Assembly (NCBI GenBank): GCA_030268105.1
Contig: BSDZ01000004.1
Span: 6,798,001-6,862,000, forward strand
Length of the DNA stretch: 64,000 nt
Origin: Volvox africanus
Lineage: Eukaryota > Chlorophyta > Chlorophyceae > Chlamydomonadales > Volvocaceae
Reading direction: 5' to 3'
Within the stretch, counting starts at the first letter, position 1. Each line of letters starts with the position of its first letter. Made by a program: the position numbers and the translations under genes. Below the pieces are notes generated by a model, which saw nothing but the letters and a program-made list of their open reading frames with translations, was not told the origin of the DNA and ran no database searches. This document shows positions 12,009-23,501 of this stretch, piece after piece.

Positions 12009-15000
12009 ATGAGGGCGCAGTGCGTGGCTGGTCTCCTCCCTATTCAGGAAAACTCTACGCTAAAAAATGATCTTGTAGATGTTCCTGCAACGATACCTGC
12101 ACCTCATTCGTGTCACTCCACGGCATCTCGGGTTGTCAAGGGCGAGGTACGTGAGGACAGCCATGGTCACGCGTTGTGCGGCGCCGAGCAGCTGTCAATA
12201 AGCGCCGCTTCTATGTGTGCATGCAAAGTGATAAGTTTGAAATTCGGGACACTTTGCGCAGGATGTCCTGTATATTCACCCACTCGCTATCGCAACTCAG
12301 CCCCAGAGCATGTTGTATATGGTATGCGACGGCCATTCAGGATCGGAAGCTGCGAACTATGTTGCGGCAAATTTTGTTCGTATTCTTAATACCAATTTAC
12401 CAGCGAAAGTCCCCAATATGACGAACCCCAAAGGTGCGGGTTTTCTTCGCGAATTCACCTTCCCAGCACTGTGCTTACCAGAGGTCGCAACGCAGACGTG
12501 GAGGCCTTCGCTGAGTTAATCAGATATGCTGTAGTGGAAACGTTCGTACGATTGGATAACGACTGGATTGCTGTGGGGCATATGTCAGGTGCGTGCTTTG
12601 GCTCCCTTCTTGCCATACCTATCATGGTCCTTTGCGCTACGTCGAGTTGATCGTCATCCAAGATGGCAAAACCGTACGTTTTCAACTTCCAGGTACCACG
12701 GTGACTGCAACTATCGTCATTGGTTATCTGCTCACCGTCGCCAACCTAGGGGACTCCTCTGCGGTCCTTGATACTGGGTGTTCCATCCTCGAGCTCACGG
12801 GGAGCCATCGCATACAAAGTAACCCAGATGAGCAGACACGGTTGCGAGCAGCCGGGTGTACGTTGGCGCCTCTTGGCTTTCATTTGCAGGGCCCTGCACG
12901 CCAGGGCGAGCTCGGCGTCGGGCCGCTGCGTCTATGGCCTGGCGGGCTCTGCGTCTCGCGCTCCGTAGGCGATTTGGACGCTGGGGCTGAGGTGGTGCCA
13001 CTGCCGCACATCCGCCAGGTGTGTCCATATGGGGTGCGGTGCACCGTGAGCTCCTAGGGCCCATTCTGGACTCCGTTGGACTATCCAAGTGTCAATTCGA
13101 TCGCGCGGGGTGGGCAGATGGTAAACCATCGCGCCCCAACTGGGGCAGCGCAATGAGCCATCCAGCTTTATGGTGCAAGTTGCAGGCATGGGCCGCGGGC
13201 GGCAGTAGGAAGCGAGCAAAAGCGCGTTGTGGAAGTGAGCCGTAGCAGGGCGGTGAGTCCCTAGTGAAGGTCCAGAAGTTTTGCGAGTCGCAAGATTCTG
13301 CACGTGGCAGCCCTAAAAGTTACAGATCGACTTTGTAACCAGGCCGCACTTCTAGTTCGGGGTTGCATGCAATGGGGATAGCGGAGCCCGGGGCGACGAA
13401 CCGCCCTCCCGTATACCCCGGGCAGGAGCGCGCCGTTTACCCCGAAACCACTTACTCACCATGGGACTCCGGCTCGCCGTCGCCATGGAAATGCAACATA
13501 CTCACCCCGACACATACCCCGACCGAGAGCGGGCCAAAGACCCAAAAGTTAAGGGCAGGGTGCCCCCATGTCGATGGACGGTGACGACCCCAATTAAAGT
13601 GACCTGCGAGCTGACCAGTAGCGGAGTTGACGCCTTAGTTGATTCGGCAGATTGCGCTGGATGCTGGTGGTGGGTGCTGAACCTGGGAAAACCACTGATT
13701 TCGGAGAAGTCGGCATGGGAGACTGGATGAGGGTGCCCCGAAACACCGGGGAAGGTAGGGACTGCCAGGTTAGTGGCCACGGGTGATGTACCCCCCTATC
13801 CTACACACACATACACACACACACACGTCACAGGTGGGCTAGGCAAAAGCGCTCACATGTGCTTTATGCCTGACCATGCAGCAAGCTGTGTTTTAAAAGT
13901 ACATTCCCCTGAGCCCCTTCATTGAGGGTTATTGCATGTGTCACTACAGTTCTTAATTGGATCGGAACTGGCCCTGGGGATACGGTGTCATGCAGGTGAT
14001 GCTGCCTCAGGCTGGGGCGCGCGTCATCATCTGCTCTGACGGCGTTTGGGACCTCATGAGCCTCAGCAAGGCGGTCAAGTTGTGTCGCTTCAAGCCGGCG
14101 CCAGCAGCCACTGCCACCCTCATGGCGGCGGTATCGAGGGACCTGCGGTTGCTAGTAAGTAGGATTTCAGCCTCTGTGGATGTCCCCTGGGGCAATGCCA
14201 TGTAGAGCTATGGGGTAAGGGTGTGTGTGATCCGGCCTGGGATACCGCTGGTGCCTTGGCCTGGATGTATGGGCTGTTGTACTCTTTGTTTGGGAGTAAG
14301 GGAAGGACTCGTGTCCCGCGTGACCCACATCAGATTATCATTTGGAATTGAAATGTTTTGTGCAGTACAAGAAGGCGAAGAATTTCCTTCCATATTTAAA
14401 GACGATCAATTGAGAGCATTCTGGTTATGGATGAGAATAATGTCTAAAATAAGTAGTTTTTATATTTTAAATGTATCTTTGTGACCTTTTTTAGAAGACG
14501 CAAGTTTTGAACAATTCCTGCTTTGAACTTAACAACCCTTGTTTTGGCTTTGGCCTCTTTTCAAAGTCTGCCCGTGCTCGCCCTGCCCTGCCCTGCCCTG
14601 TGCTCTCTCTTTCTCTCTTTCTCGTCGTCCTTCTTCCTTTCTTCCCCTTCCTCTTCCCCCCCTCCTCCTCCTCCAATGACTACTACTTGCGGCCTCAGGA
14701 CGACGCCAGCATTATCGTATTGGATCTGCTGCCCTCGGAAAACACATCCTGGCCCACAGTGGCACTGAAGACCAACCCTAAGCCCGAAAAGTCCGGGGGC
14801 CTCTTCGCCTGCTTTCGTCCTGAACTCGACGAGCCGGACAGCCGGGATCTACACACCGCAGCGCCGGGGCACCTGGCCTTCCTGGCCGATCTCGATTCTC
14901 TGCGTGTCTACCCGCAAATGCGCGCTGCATTGCAGCGAAGCCAGATACAGCACCTGGCGACAGTACTGAACAACGCCGCCGGCGTAGGCGGCAAGCAGCC

Positions 15001-15349
15001 CTTCGACTTCACTATGCACGGGGCAAACAAGGTCGCGCTGTACCGGGGTTATATGAGCGGGGAGAACAGCACCAGCAATGGTGGCGGAATGCAGCGCATG
15101 AACTCATCGACGGCGGTCGCGGACGTGGCGTCGGAGGGGGCAAACATGTCCAACTACTCAGTGGCATCTATGGATCAGTCGGGTGGGCTCAAGGGCGTCG
15201 GCATTAGCGTGGGTATGGGTATGGGTGTGGTCGTGCCAACTGCGTTCTCTGCGGGCGGCGATTCGGACTACGAAAGCCCCGTGGTGGCCTTCTCAAACAG
15301 CTCCGTTAACGGCAACCGACTCCCGCCTACCTTGCCTTTGGTCTCCTAA
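12009..15349 (+). CDS. PP2C-family Ser/Thr protein phosphatase
   Basis: Six exons: 12009-12146, 12262-12433, 12484-12588, 12693-13018, 13996-14154, 14699-15349, giving 516 residues. The metal-binding and structural PP2C motifs appear in order: RVVKGED (the RxxxED motif, split by intron 1), VCDGHSG, SGTTVTAT (split by an intron), VANLGDSSAVL, the LTGSHR region with DEQTRLRAAG, LCVSRSVGDLDAG, VIICSDGVWDLMS, and DDASIIVLDLLP. All metal-ligand aspartates expected for the two Mg/Mn ions are present, so it should be an active phosphatase. After the catalytic core comes a roughly 200-residue Ser/Gly/Asn-rich extension with no known domain. The start at ATG 12009 is the first ATG in the frame; a 5' exon cannot be excluded. 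It is a second plus-strand gene downstream of BRAP2. Substrate and cell location are not evident; no clear transit peptide or membrane anchor is seen. Confidence 0.9.
13801..13827. repeat. CA dinucleotide run in PP2C intron 4
   Basis: ACACACATACACACACACAC-type microsatellite inside the 977-base intron 13019-13995. No other structure recognised in that intron. Confidence 0.85.
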
Positions 15350-18300
15350 CTGTCGTGGGCCTATGAGCGCGTTTGCACACTCGCACCCTTTGGTATCAGC
15401 ACGGAGCAGTCCTGGCGCGGCGGGAATGGCAGCATCTGCTCCTCGGCATCTCGAACTGGCCTGGGGCGTGCGGGGTTTGGGGTGGGGATGGTGGGTGAAT
15501 TGAGCACGCGGCGTGCCCATCACTTACAACCTGCGTGCAGGCCGGAATTATGGAGTAGCTTCTGTCCTTTCCAACTCTCCCCTAGCACGCCAACTCTGGC
15601 GTGGTGGGAGTCGCAATTGCAGCGGTATTGTAGTAAACAATGCGCGGAGGGCCATGACTGGCCGGGGGCCGGCCCGAGAGGTCGTCCTTTGTGAAGAAGC
15701 TTTTGAAAGGCTGGTTCGGGGCTGCTGGGGCGCTGCTGTTTCAACCTGTTGTCTGTTTGGCTGACTGGTTGTGATTTTCGCGATCGTGCAAGGTCTGGGC
15801 TCTATACCTGGGCCCTTATTGATGTCGGCCCGCATGATGTCCCAGGTGACCGTTCTTCCGATGATGAAAGCAGGCAACTTTGCTGCGACTGGGGCGGCAC
15901 ACTGCACAACGTTTGACATGAAAACGATTGCGTGTCATGCATAGCGCCGGGCCGGGTGCGGTGGATATGGTAAACCACGGACCGGCAGGGGAGGGGGATA
16001 CATCCTTACTCTCTGAAATTCGTGCTTCCTATGTGTTGAGCAGACGAACACAATGTGGTGTCTTGCGTACCCCAACGCGGGCTGGAGGTGGGGTTCTCGT
16101 GGGACCCGGCTGAAGCGGCAGCTACTCTTATAATGTTGTTGGATCGTGTATCCGGGTTTTGCCTGGATTTCCCACTGGCGGTGTTGTGGGGGTTCAGGGA
16201 CATGGTGCGGCCCCTTCCATGCAACGGCGTCAGATGGGGAGTGTCATTCAGGAGGCAAATTCGCAGATGAGTGTTGCGGCTTGGGAGAAAGCGCAGCGTG
16301 TACGTGCGCGTGCGCGTTCCTACCTCCATAGGGTTTTCCCCTAACTGCTCGACACCCTCTCTGCCTTGTATTAATATTTACTACGGTTTCGCAATAGGCA
16401 TGATGATGTAGGTTTGGATCCGTGCTCACTGGGGAGTAAACTTCTTCCAAGGGTTACGTACTACCGTCCTGTGCTCCCTTGGCACACAGGAGCTTTGGGG
16501 TCGGTCATAGAGCAGCGTGCTTATAAGGAGCCGATTCATGATTGCCGCCATATGTACGGCATTTGCCGGTTTCGGAGTATGTGCTGACCCAAGACCGACC
16601 CTTCCTCCCCTCGCATCACGATGGAGCCATATTTTCTACCTGGGGTCACCGGTTACTGGCCAACTCAGCTGCTATCTCTGCTGCTGTATCTCAGGGACTC
16701 AGGATGCGAATGTGGATGTTGATGCTACAAGTCGTTAAGTTCACTGTACGTCTCCAAATTACCACCACGTGTGCCCCGTCATGCTGATGCTGATGCCGCC
16801 GGTGAAAGCAAGCAAAAGCGCAGCACTTCATTCTGTCATATGCTCAGGCGCTCTGACCGATGGACGCGTATGTGTCTACATGTGCTCGTGCTTGTGCGCG
16901 CTCTAAGGCTGGCGGGTATCAGGTTGTGATCCTTCAGGCCATAAGTGTCACTCACCGATGCCGGGAGCAATCTTGCGGAAGCGAGCCGTGACACGGTGAT
17001 GTCTTCCAGAGGCCCAGCGGAAGGAGGTGTCCCGGCCCTGAGAGAATGGCGTTCCACTATGAGCGGTGGCCACGAGGGAGGGGGTTCTGATAGGCTACGA
17101 CAGTGTTGAGGATATTCTAAATTGCATGGCATGCCATGTGTTCCCCCTAAAGCATCATGCCTGTCCCCAACTTTGTCGTTTTCGGACTCAATAATGCGGA
17201 GCGCGCCGCAACTAGGGGCACGTCCCGGTTGATGATGGGCTTGGTTCCCTCGGGCTCGATATGATGACGAATAATCATTTGTGCATCTTCGCTTCTGTGT
17301 ATGTGTGTATGTGCGCGCGCATCTGCTCGCCCAAACGCACCCATGGCATGGATAGAGCCACACATTCAAGTGCCTCCTCTCGCTCCTCCACCCCGCTTCC
17401 CTCGATGGACTGGAGCTCTCGCGTGGTCTGTCCCGCCCCTGCACCTGCGCGTGCTGGAATGGTCTTCAATGAGTGGCGTATGTGCGTGTTGGTGCAGAAT
17501 CTTTTTGTTTTTGTTGGTCCCAAGGCGGTGCGCCGTTGGTCTTTTTTCCGCGCCGCACTGCGCGGCCGAGATTATCCAATGCTGCGGAGGGCTCATACCA
17601 AGGAAACCGTTCAAAATAAGGGAGTTGTTGAAATGAACCTGAAAAGCTTGCGTGTCATGCACGCAGTTGAAGAGAGTGGGGACGCCAGTTTGATTGGGTG
17701 TTGAGGGCATCAGGAGAAGTTGATTGCGCCTTGATGAAAAAGCCATAACTGTATGTGAGCTCACGTGAGGGTTGTCGTTCTTGGGGACTGGGAGTATTAT
17801 CCTTTTTGAAGGCAACGGGGACAAGCGTCGCGTGCGGTGGAGGGTTCCGAGCCGGTGTGAAAGGGTGATGGGTTGCAGATGGCCGCCTATATAACATATA
17901 GTTAGCTAGCTAGGCGCTAAAACCCGTACGTGCAAACAGAACTGTTTTCTAAGGCTTTTCGCTTTGTTTTGTGCAATATTAGTATTCAGGTTGAGTGCAT
18001 GCGATTTCGAGTACCTGCAGCAGTTTGTTAGTTGATGAAGAAGAAGCATGACACCACGATGGTTGTAGCTGCTTTTACAGCGCTCTTCTGTTTCGGAAAG
18101 CTAACAGAATGGCAAGCGAGTGATCAGGCTGCGGATGGAGGATGACGGCTGTACAACTGTGACAATGACGAAGAAACATCGTGTGCTAATACTTTCGCGT
18201 TTGCCTAACGGTGTACAGCAAAGGTTAGTTATGCAGCGCCCTTCTGTCAAAAGGGTTTGCCATTCTGGCCGTTGGCGTGGTCGGAGGTCCGTGGCGCAAA

Positions 18301-21300
18301 TGGCATATTATGTTGGCCGCACAACCCCGCTTCTGTTTTGTGCAGGATGTTCCGCGGTACAGCATATGGACAACGGTTAAAATCAATGGTGTGATAAAGA
18401 ATTTGGGATCGTTTAACGGCCGGCAAGCGGCAACAGGGCCCCATTTTAAGGTAATCCTGTCCTGATATTTTTCATCCCGTCGCGTTCGTAAAAGCCGTCC
18501 GGGGTTTCCCCATCAGCCCTTGGTCGGGACCGGGAAGGGGCCAGGGAGGTGGACGGAGGGGTAACGAAGGCATGCGAAGGAGGGAGGGGGATAGAGAGAA
18601 AAGTTACAGGAGGCTGCGAAACACAGATTCGAAGTTGTGGGCAGGCTGGTTGATTGAGTATGCGTCTTAAGAAACAGGCTTTCCCGCTAGGTTGTCGGAA
18701 AAAAAGGGAACACCCATGGCACACTGTGAAAGAAGCGAGGGGGGTGCTATGCATGGGTATGGTATATGCTAAAGCGCGTTCACCAGAAAGAAGGACAGGC
18801 AAACAGATACACGTACAAGCCCGTGCACACAAACGCCATGAAGAATATAGGCGTGGCTGGGATGTGGAGGAATACGGGTGGAAGGTCTTATATAGCAACG
18901 CCGCCCGAGCCCAAACGGCACAGCTGGATGATGGCTGCATTATGGCTAATTGTACGCGCACACGAGTGTGAGCATGAGCTTAGTTTCCTGGGCTTCTGAC
19001 ATTCTCAAGAGGCCTGTTTGTGGCCCCAATCCTACTGCTATTACCGCTGCTAATGGCACTGTGAGTGTAGCTACGAAACCAGCGACACTACTGCCGTTAT
19101 TCATAGCAAGGAGGGGGCTTTGCTTTTGAGATGATGGCGGTGTCTTCCTTCCATTCGGCTGGTGCCTTCACTACAAAGTGACGAAGAGGAGGAGGAGGAG
19201 GTGGAGCCTCGAGGATGTCTTGTTATGCTGCTGTTTTTCTTGGCAGAGGCTCATACCTAGAGAGCTGCGAGCACGTGTCCTGAGGACCACGTGTTTCTGA
19301 CATTTTTTGCAGCAGCTTCTGTTGCTGTATGAACCATGTATTCGCAAATGTGTATGTGTACGTATACGTGTATATTTTCGGTTTGTCTCCTGTTCGGCCC
19401 ATACCCGTCACTGAACGTTTTGGCTGCTATTACTACAACTGCTGCGGCTGGGGGTGCCAACTCTGATGGCAGTGGCGGCGTATGTGATGGTGGTTGTGGT
19501 GTAGTGGTGGTGATTGACGCCGAAAGTCTTCTTGCAGCGTCGGGGCATTGCCCGATATCGGTTTGGGAAACTAAGAAGGGTGGTGCGAAGGACGGCTAAG
19601 GTCACCGAGAGCGCTTTCGGGATATGCCTGAACCTACCCCCCGCATCTAGCCCCCACAGAGCGCTGGTTGAAGCACCTGCTTAATTGGTTCACCTGCTTG
19701 CTACCCACACAAGCAAGAATGCCCCTTGAGTATGCTTGCTAGGCGATGTACTCGTATGCGTGTTGGCGCTGGCCCGTGGGATCCCTGATTTCACCGTACA
19801 CGATAACCTTTGGTACGGGTATTATATGGGTTTTTTATTTTTTGTACTACACTTAGCATGCATGTAGAGCTCTATTAATTAGAATTTGCATGATTAAGGA
19901 CTCCCACCTTTGGAGAAGATGATGGTCGTATTAACCGTAAGCTACGTACGGCGTGATTGTAGGGCTTATGTGCCGAGTAGGGTATGAGCAGGGCCCGAAG
20001 CAACACCAACCGTTTGCTGGACGACAACGATAGGCGAAGGCTATCGGGCCCACTGGAGGACCTATGAAAAATCCGTGCTGTCTTGAAGCCTCTGCATGCG
20101 GTGCCAGCACGCGTCTACATGTGTGGTCGTTTGTTTGCACATGCGTGTATGATTCCCTGCACGCATTTTCATGTCCGTCCATCCAGATGCATTCAGCACT
20201 TTTAAGTATGCAGGTAAGCCATCAACGAAATCAACAAGAGGCAAAGGCGGTAGTGACCCAAGTGGCCGTCCGTCTTGCAGGTCGGGGTTGCTTGCGTGGC
20301 AGATGGCCACGTGGTAATCCAGTAGCATGGGACTTTAGGCAGGACTCCCCAACAGGTACTGAGCGTATGTAGCAACGGTCCGTTCCATGTATTCCATGCA
20401 AGGACGTTTTGGTGATCGGTTTTCCATCTGTGATACTAGTGAGAAGGCTGCATGATGATATGCAGAAGGGGCTTGTGGGGCTGTACGCGGTGCGGCTTGT
20501 AGCATTTAGGATTGGTCGAACATAGAGCTTACACTTGGTCGTGGTTATGCTGTTGGCTCCGAAAGAGGGTGGTGGAGGAGCTGGGCCCAGAGACAGGAAG
20601 GCTTTGGAAAGCTACAAAAACGAATTTCGAGAGTTTTTTGGTCGATTAACACAAAATAACCGTCAACTTGTACATCGGGAAGTGAAAAGCTGTTTGGTTA
20701 AGAGCCATGGGAGTACCCTCCTCATCCCTGGTTGCATGTAAGTGCTCGATACGTGAAGCGTGAACGTGAGGACGCGTGTGACATCACAAGTAAGAATCAT
20801 AACAGCAGGCAGGTATTACGATAAAAGTGGACATGAAAGGGAAGGGCATCCATCTGCCCGATTAATACTATGGTCGGTGATATCCACTTCTCTAGCGGCA
20901 GCGGCAGCGGGCGCCCAGAAAGGACACTGCAGTCCAGCCAGAAAGCAGTTTGAAGGGGCTATATTGCAGGTTCGGGTTTGGAGAGCAGATGAATACAGGC
21001 ATCCTGACGCGGGCGACACGAGAACGGTCAAAATGGCACAAAGTACCCAATGACACTCAACACCCGACCCCTCATTGCGGGCCGTTTTGATGCGGGTGTT
21101 GATTTGGTTTGAAGCCTTAAGGGTGGGGCCGTTGGACTGCACCACCCACACATATACATACACACGCGCACACGCCGCGCTCGTAGCCAACCGTCCGAAT
21201 GCCGGACCGGCCTAGCACTGGGCCCAGCTTTATCTGTTAGAGAAATGCAGTACAAACGCAACTGTTGAGAGTTTCAGGCGGGAAGTGTCTCAGTCCGTAC

Positions 21301-21705
21301 ACTTTTAAGGGAAGGAGACCCGAGCTGCTGGTGTTTTGTCACGTGACCCTTCCACAAATCGACGCAGTTTCCGACAAGAAGGGCTGTGCGACGATATCGG
21401 GAACTCCCACTCCAGTCAGGTCATATGAGCGGTATTAAGAATGGAGAAATTAACGGACTGCGGGATTGGAAATGGGATATGAGAGACGAGACGAGGTGAG
21501 GTGAGGTGAGATCAGCTCCTCATTACCTATCCGCCCATGATCCAGGCATCCAGCACGACGTCCTGGGTGGCCACTAGTGACCCTCATCCTAGGCAACCCC
21601 GCTTGCCACCCCATGGCTGAAAGAAAGCTTCTCCCGACGACATCAAAAACTGCAAAATTACACCACTGAGGACAGGTGAAAATTAGTAAAAGCACCAGCC
21701 AATGA

Positions 21706-21797
21706 CCCTCCTCTTCTTCCTCCTCCGCCTCCTCGTCTTCCTCTTCCTCCTCCTCTTCCTCCGCCTCCGCCTCCTCCTCCCCCTCCTTATTCCCACC
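21706..21797. repeat. Polypyrimidine (CTC/TTCC) tract
   Basis: About 90 bases almost entirely C and T on the plus strand, built of CCTCCT/CTTCCT units with occasional G. On the other strand it reads as poly-Glu, which explains an apparent acidic reading frame there. Confidence 0.85.
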
Positions 21798-22013
21798 TAT
21801 GTCATCGTCATCATCCAAAACCGGAATGGCTGACACTAGTGACGTACTCTGCGGCACACCAAATCGTCAACAACTGCCGTAGTTGTGACGCCTCGTAAAC
21901 TTCTCATGAGGTGGCAAACTCCCTTTTTTCTTCCGGCGGAGTGACGACCCCTTCCAAGCAGAAGCTCTCCTCCCTCACCAGCGCCCCCACCAAAACTTTG
22001 TGGCTTCAAGACC

Positions 22014-22018
22014 TTACA
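22014..22018 (-). terminator. Candidate TGTAA poly(A) signal for COX19
   Basis: Plus-strand TTACA, that is TGTAA on the minus strand, 153 bases past the COX19 stop at 22171-22173. Position only. Confidence 0.45.
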
Positions 22019-22170
22019 GCCACGTACATGCACAGAGAATTAAGTTTTGAAATTTAAGACGCTTCTTAATCTAATGATGAGTAATGAGGTTAAACGTCAT
22101 CCTAGAAGCATCACGTGTTTTCATATAATGTCTAAGTTGGTAAAAAAAATCGCAGACATTAGGTATCGCG

Positions 22171-23084
22171 TTAGTGCTCTACCGCTGCTGCCGCCTTCCC
22201 AGATTGTGTTGTCAGCGGTTGGGAGCCCGTAAGGCCCAGGTGGTTCAAATCCTGCTGCGCCATCAAGTCCCTGAAGACGAAATTACAGGCGGCTTTAGCT
22301 CGAGGTGTCTGCTTTGCTGGGGGAGGCGGAACGGTATGCCTCTTCCAAAGGATAAAATCCTAAGTCATATATGCGCAGCAACGGTGGATTCGGAGAGCGA
22401 ATCACAACAGGGAATGGGAAGATGAAGGCTGGGTACGGCTCTGCGTGAAAACTCGCGGCAAGAGTGCATCGAACTGCATCCATCTAGGTGGGCGTGGGGG
22501 GGAGAGAATGGATTGGAATTGGATCTAGAATCTGAAACTGGCGAAACTCAAAAACACTCACAGTGTCCTGTAGTGCGGGAAACCTAGAAGGGTCGGACCC
22601 AGTGGCCACCACCACCACGCACGTCCCACGTCGGCACAAATGCCATCACACGCTTCCACTTTGGGTTTTCAGTACCCCGCTGTCTCACCTGTGACACGTT
22701 TCACATGATACGCTTCCCACCGCCCCGCAGATCACTTCCCACTGACCCAAACACTGACTCACGTACCGTTCCATGCGGCACTGGAGATACTTGCGGGACA
22801 GGTGCACGCAGCGAGAGGCGTCCTGGTCGTGCGCCTCCAAGCAGGACAGGTAGATGCGTGCAGCCTGACGGAAGGTTTCATACGGGTAGCGTGCCGTGTG
22901 CTTGAATAAGCGGTGCGAGGTGTTGCGTATTGCGGCAAATAAAGCACTGGTCCTGGAAGTTAAGTAGGGATGGACATGACAGTTTGAAGCTTACTTCGCG
23001 ACACTCGGCGAAGTGATCAAGAGGGAAGACACCCTTCTCTGGGCCCTTCGCCTGGCTTCGTGGTCCTCCAAAGGCTTGGCTCAT
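22171..23084 (-). CDS. COX19: COX19, mitochondrial twin-CX9C assembly factor
   Basis: Three exons on the minus strand: 23084-22995, 22864-22767, 22270-22171, giving 95 residues. Exon 1 encodes MSQAFGGP followed by PEKGVFPLDHFAEC, the COX19 N-terminal signature. It joins in phase 0 (GAA|GTAAGC donor) to AARIYLSC, making the first CX9C across the intron. The second CX9C (CVHLSRKYLQC) is followed by RMERDLMAQQDLNHLGL, matching the family's RMxxxLM...LG ending; the RMER/D join crosses intron 2. A 19-residue Gln/Ala tail is extra. Family knowledge: COX19 is a soluble intermembrane-space protein imported by the Mia40 relay and needed with COX11/COX17 for copper delivery to cytochrome c oxidase. It is divergent from the gene at 23502 with about 420 bases between starts. 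All four cysteines of the CHCH fold are present. Confidence 0.94.
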
Positions 23085-23501
23085 ACCTAAGACGTTAGTA
23101 CCGGAGACGATGACGAGTGCTGCAAAAAGCTATTTTATGCAAGCAAGATATATCGTTGTGTAATGCTTTTCAGAATGTTTTTTAACACATACAGCAGGCT
23201 CACATGGCACAAAAGTAAGCGGCGCAGTAATGCTGCAGCACCTGTGGGCCAGTGCCTGGTCATATGCCAGAAGATAAAATTTAAAATTCTGTAATTTTAG
23301 AGACGATAGACCGTAGCACGATTCGTGCTACTGATGTCTTCATGTCTGCGTCTCGTACACCCGATGTAATAAAAACGGGCACCCCGTGACCTTGACCGCG
23401 CATCGGGCACTTCTTATAAGCCACATAAATAGGCAGTCAATCGCGCTCTCCACTCCCTTAGACCTGTTAATTTAAGTGTTTTTAGGGACAAGTTTACGCA
23501 T

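Larger units (their letters stand above)
15350..22170. other. Gene-poor 6.8-kb stretch
   Basis: I find no supportable coding exon, transposase, reverse transcriptase or terminal repeats. Open frames are short, lack the codon texture of the neighbouring exons and give no recognisable protein. The first part is presumably the PP2C 3' UTR, and the last few hundred bases the COX19 3' UTR (transcribed leftward). A polypyrimidine block lies at about 21706-21797. Confidence 0.45.

Noticed and set aside
21450..21857. Acidic minus-strand frame with poly-Glu
   Set aside because: Comes from the polypyrimidine tract; flanks have no domain or exon structure.
22242..22252. GGTTCAAATCC resembling a tRNA B box
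   Set aside because: It lies in COX19 exon 3 coding sequence, and no A box, acceptor stem or anticodon loop can be folded at proper spacing.
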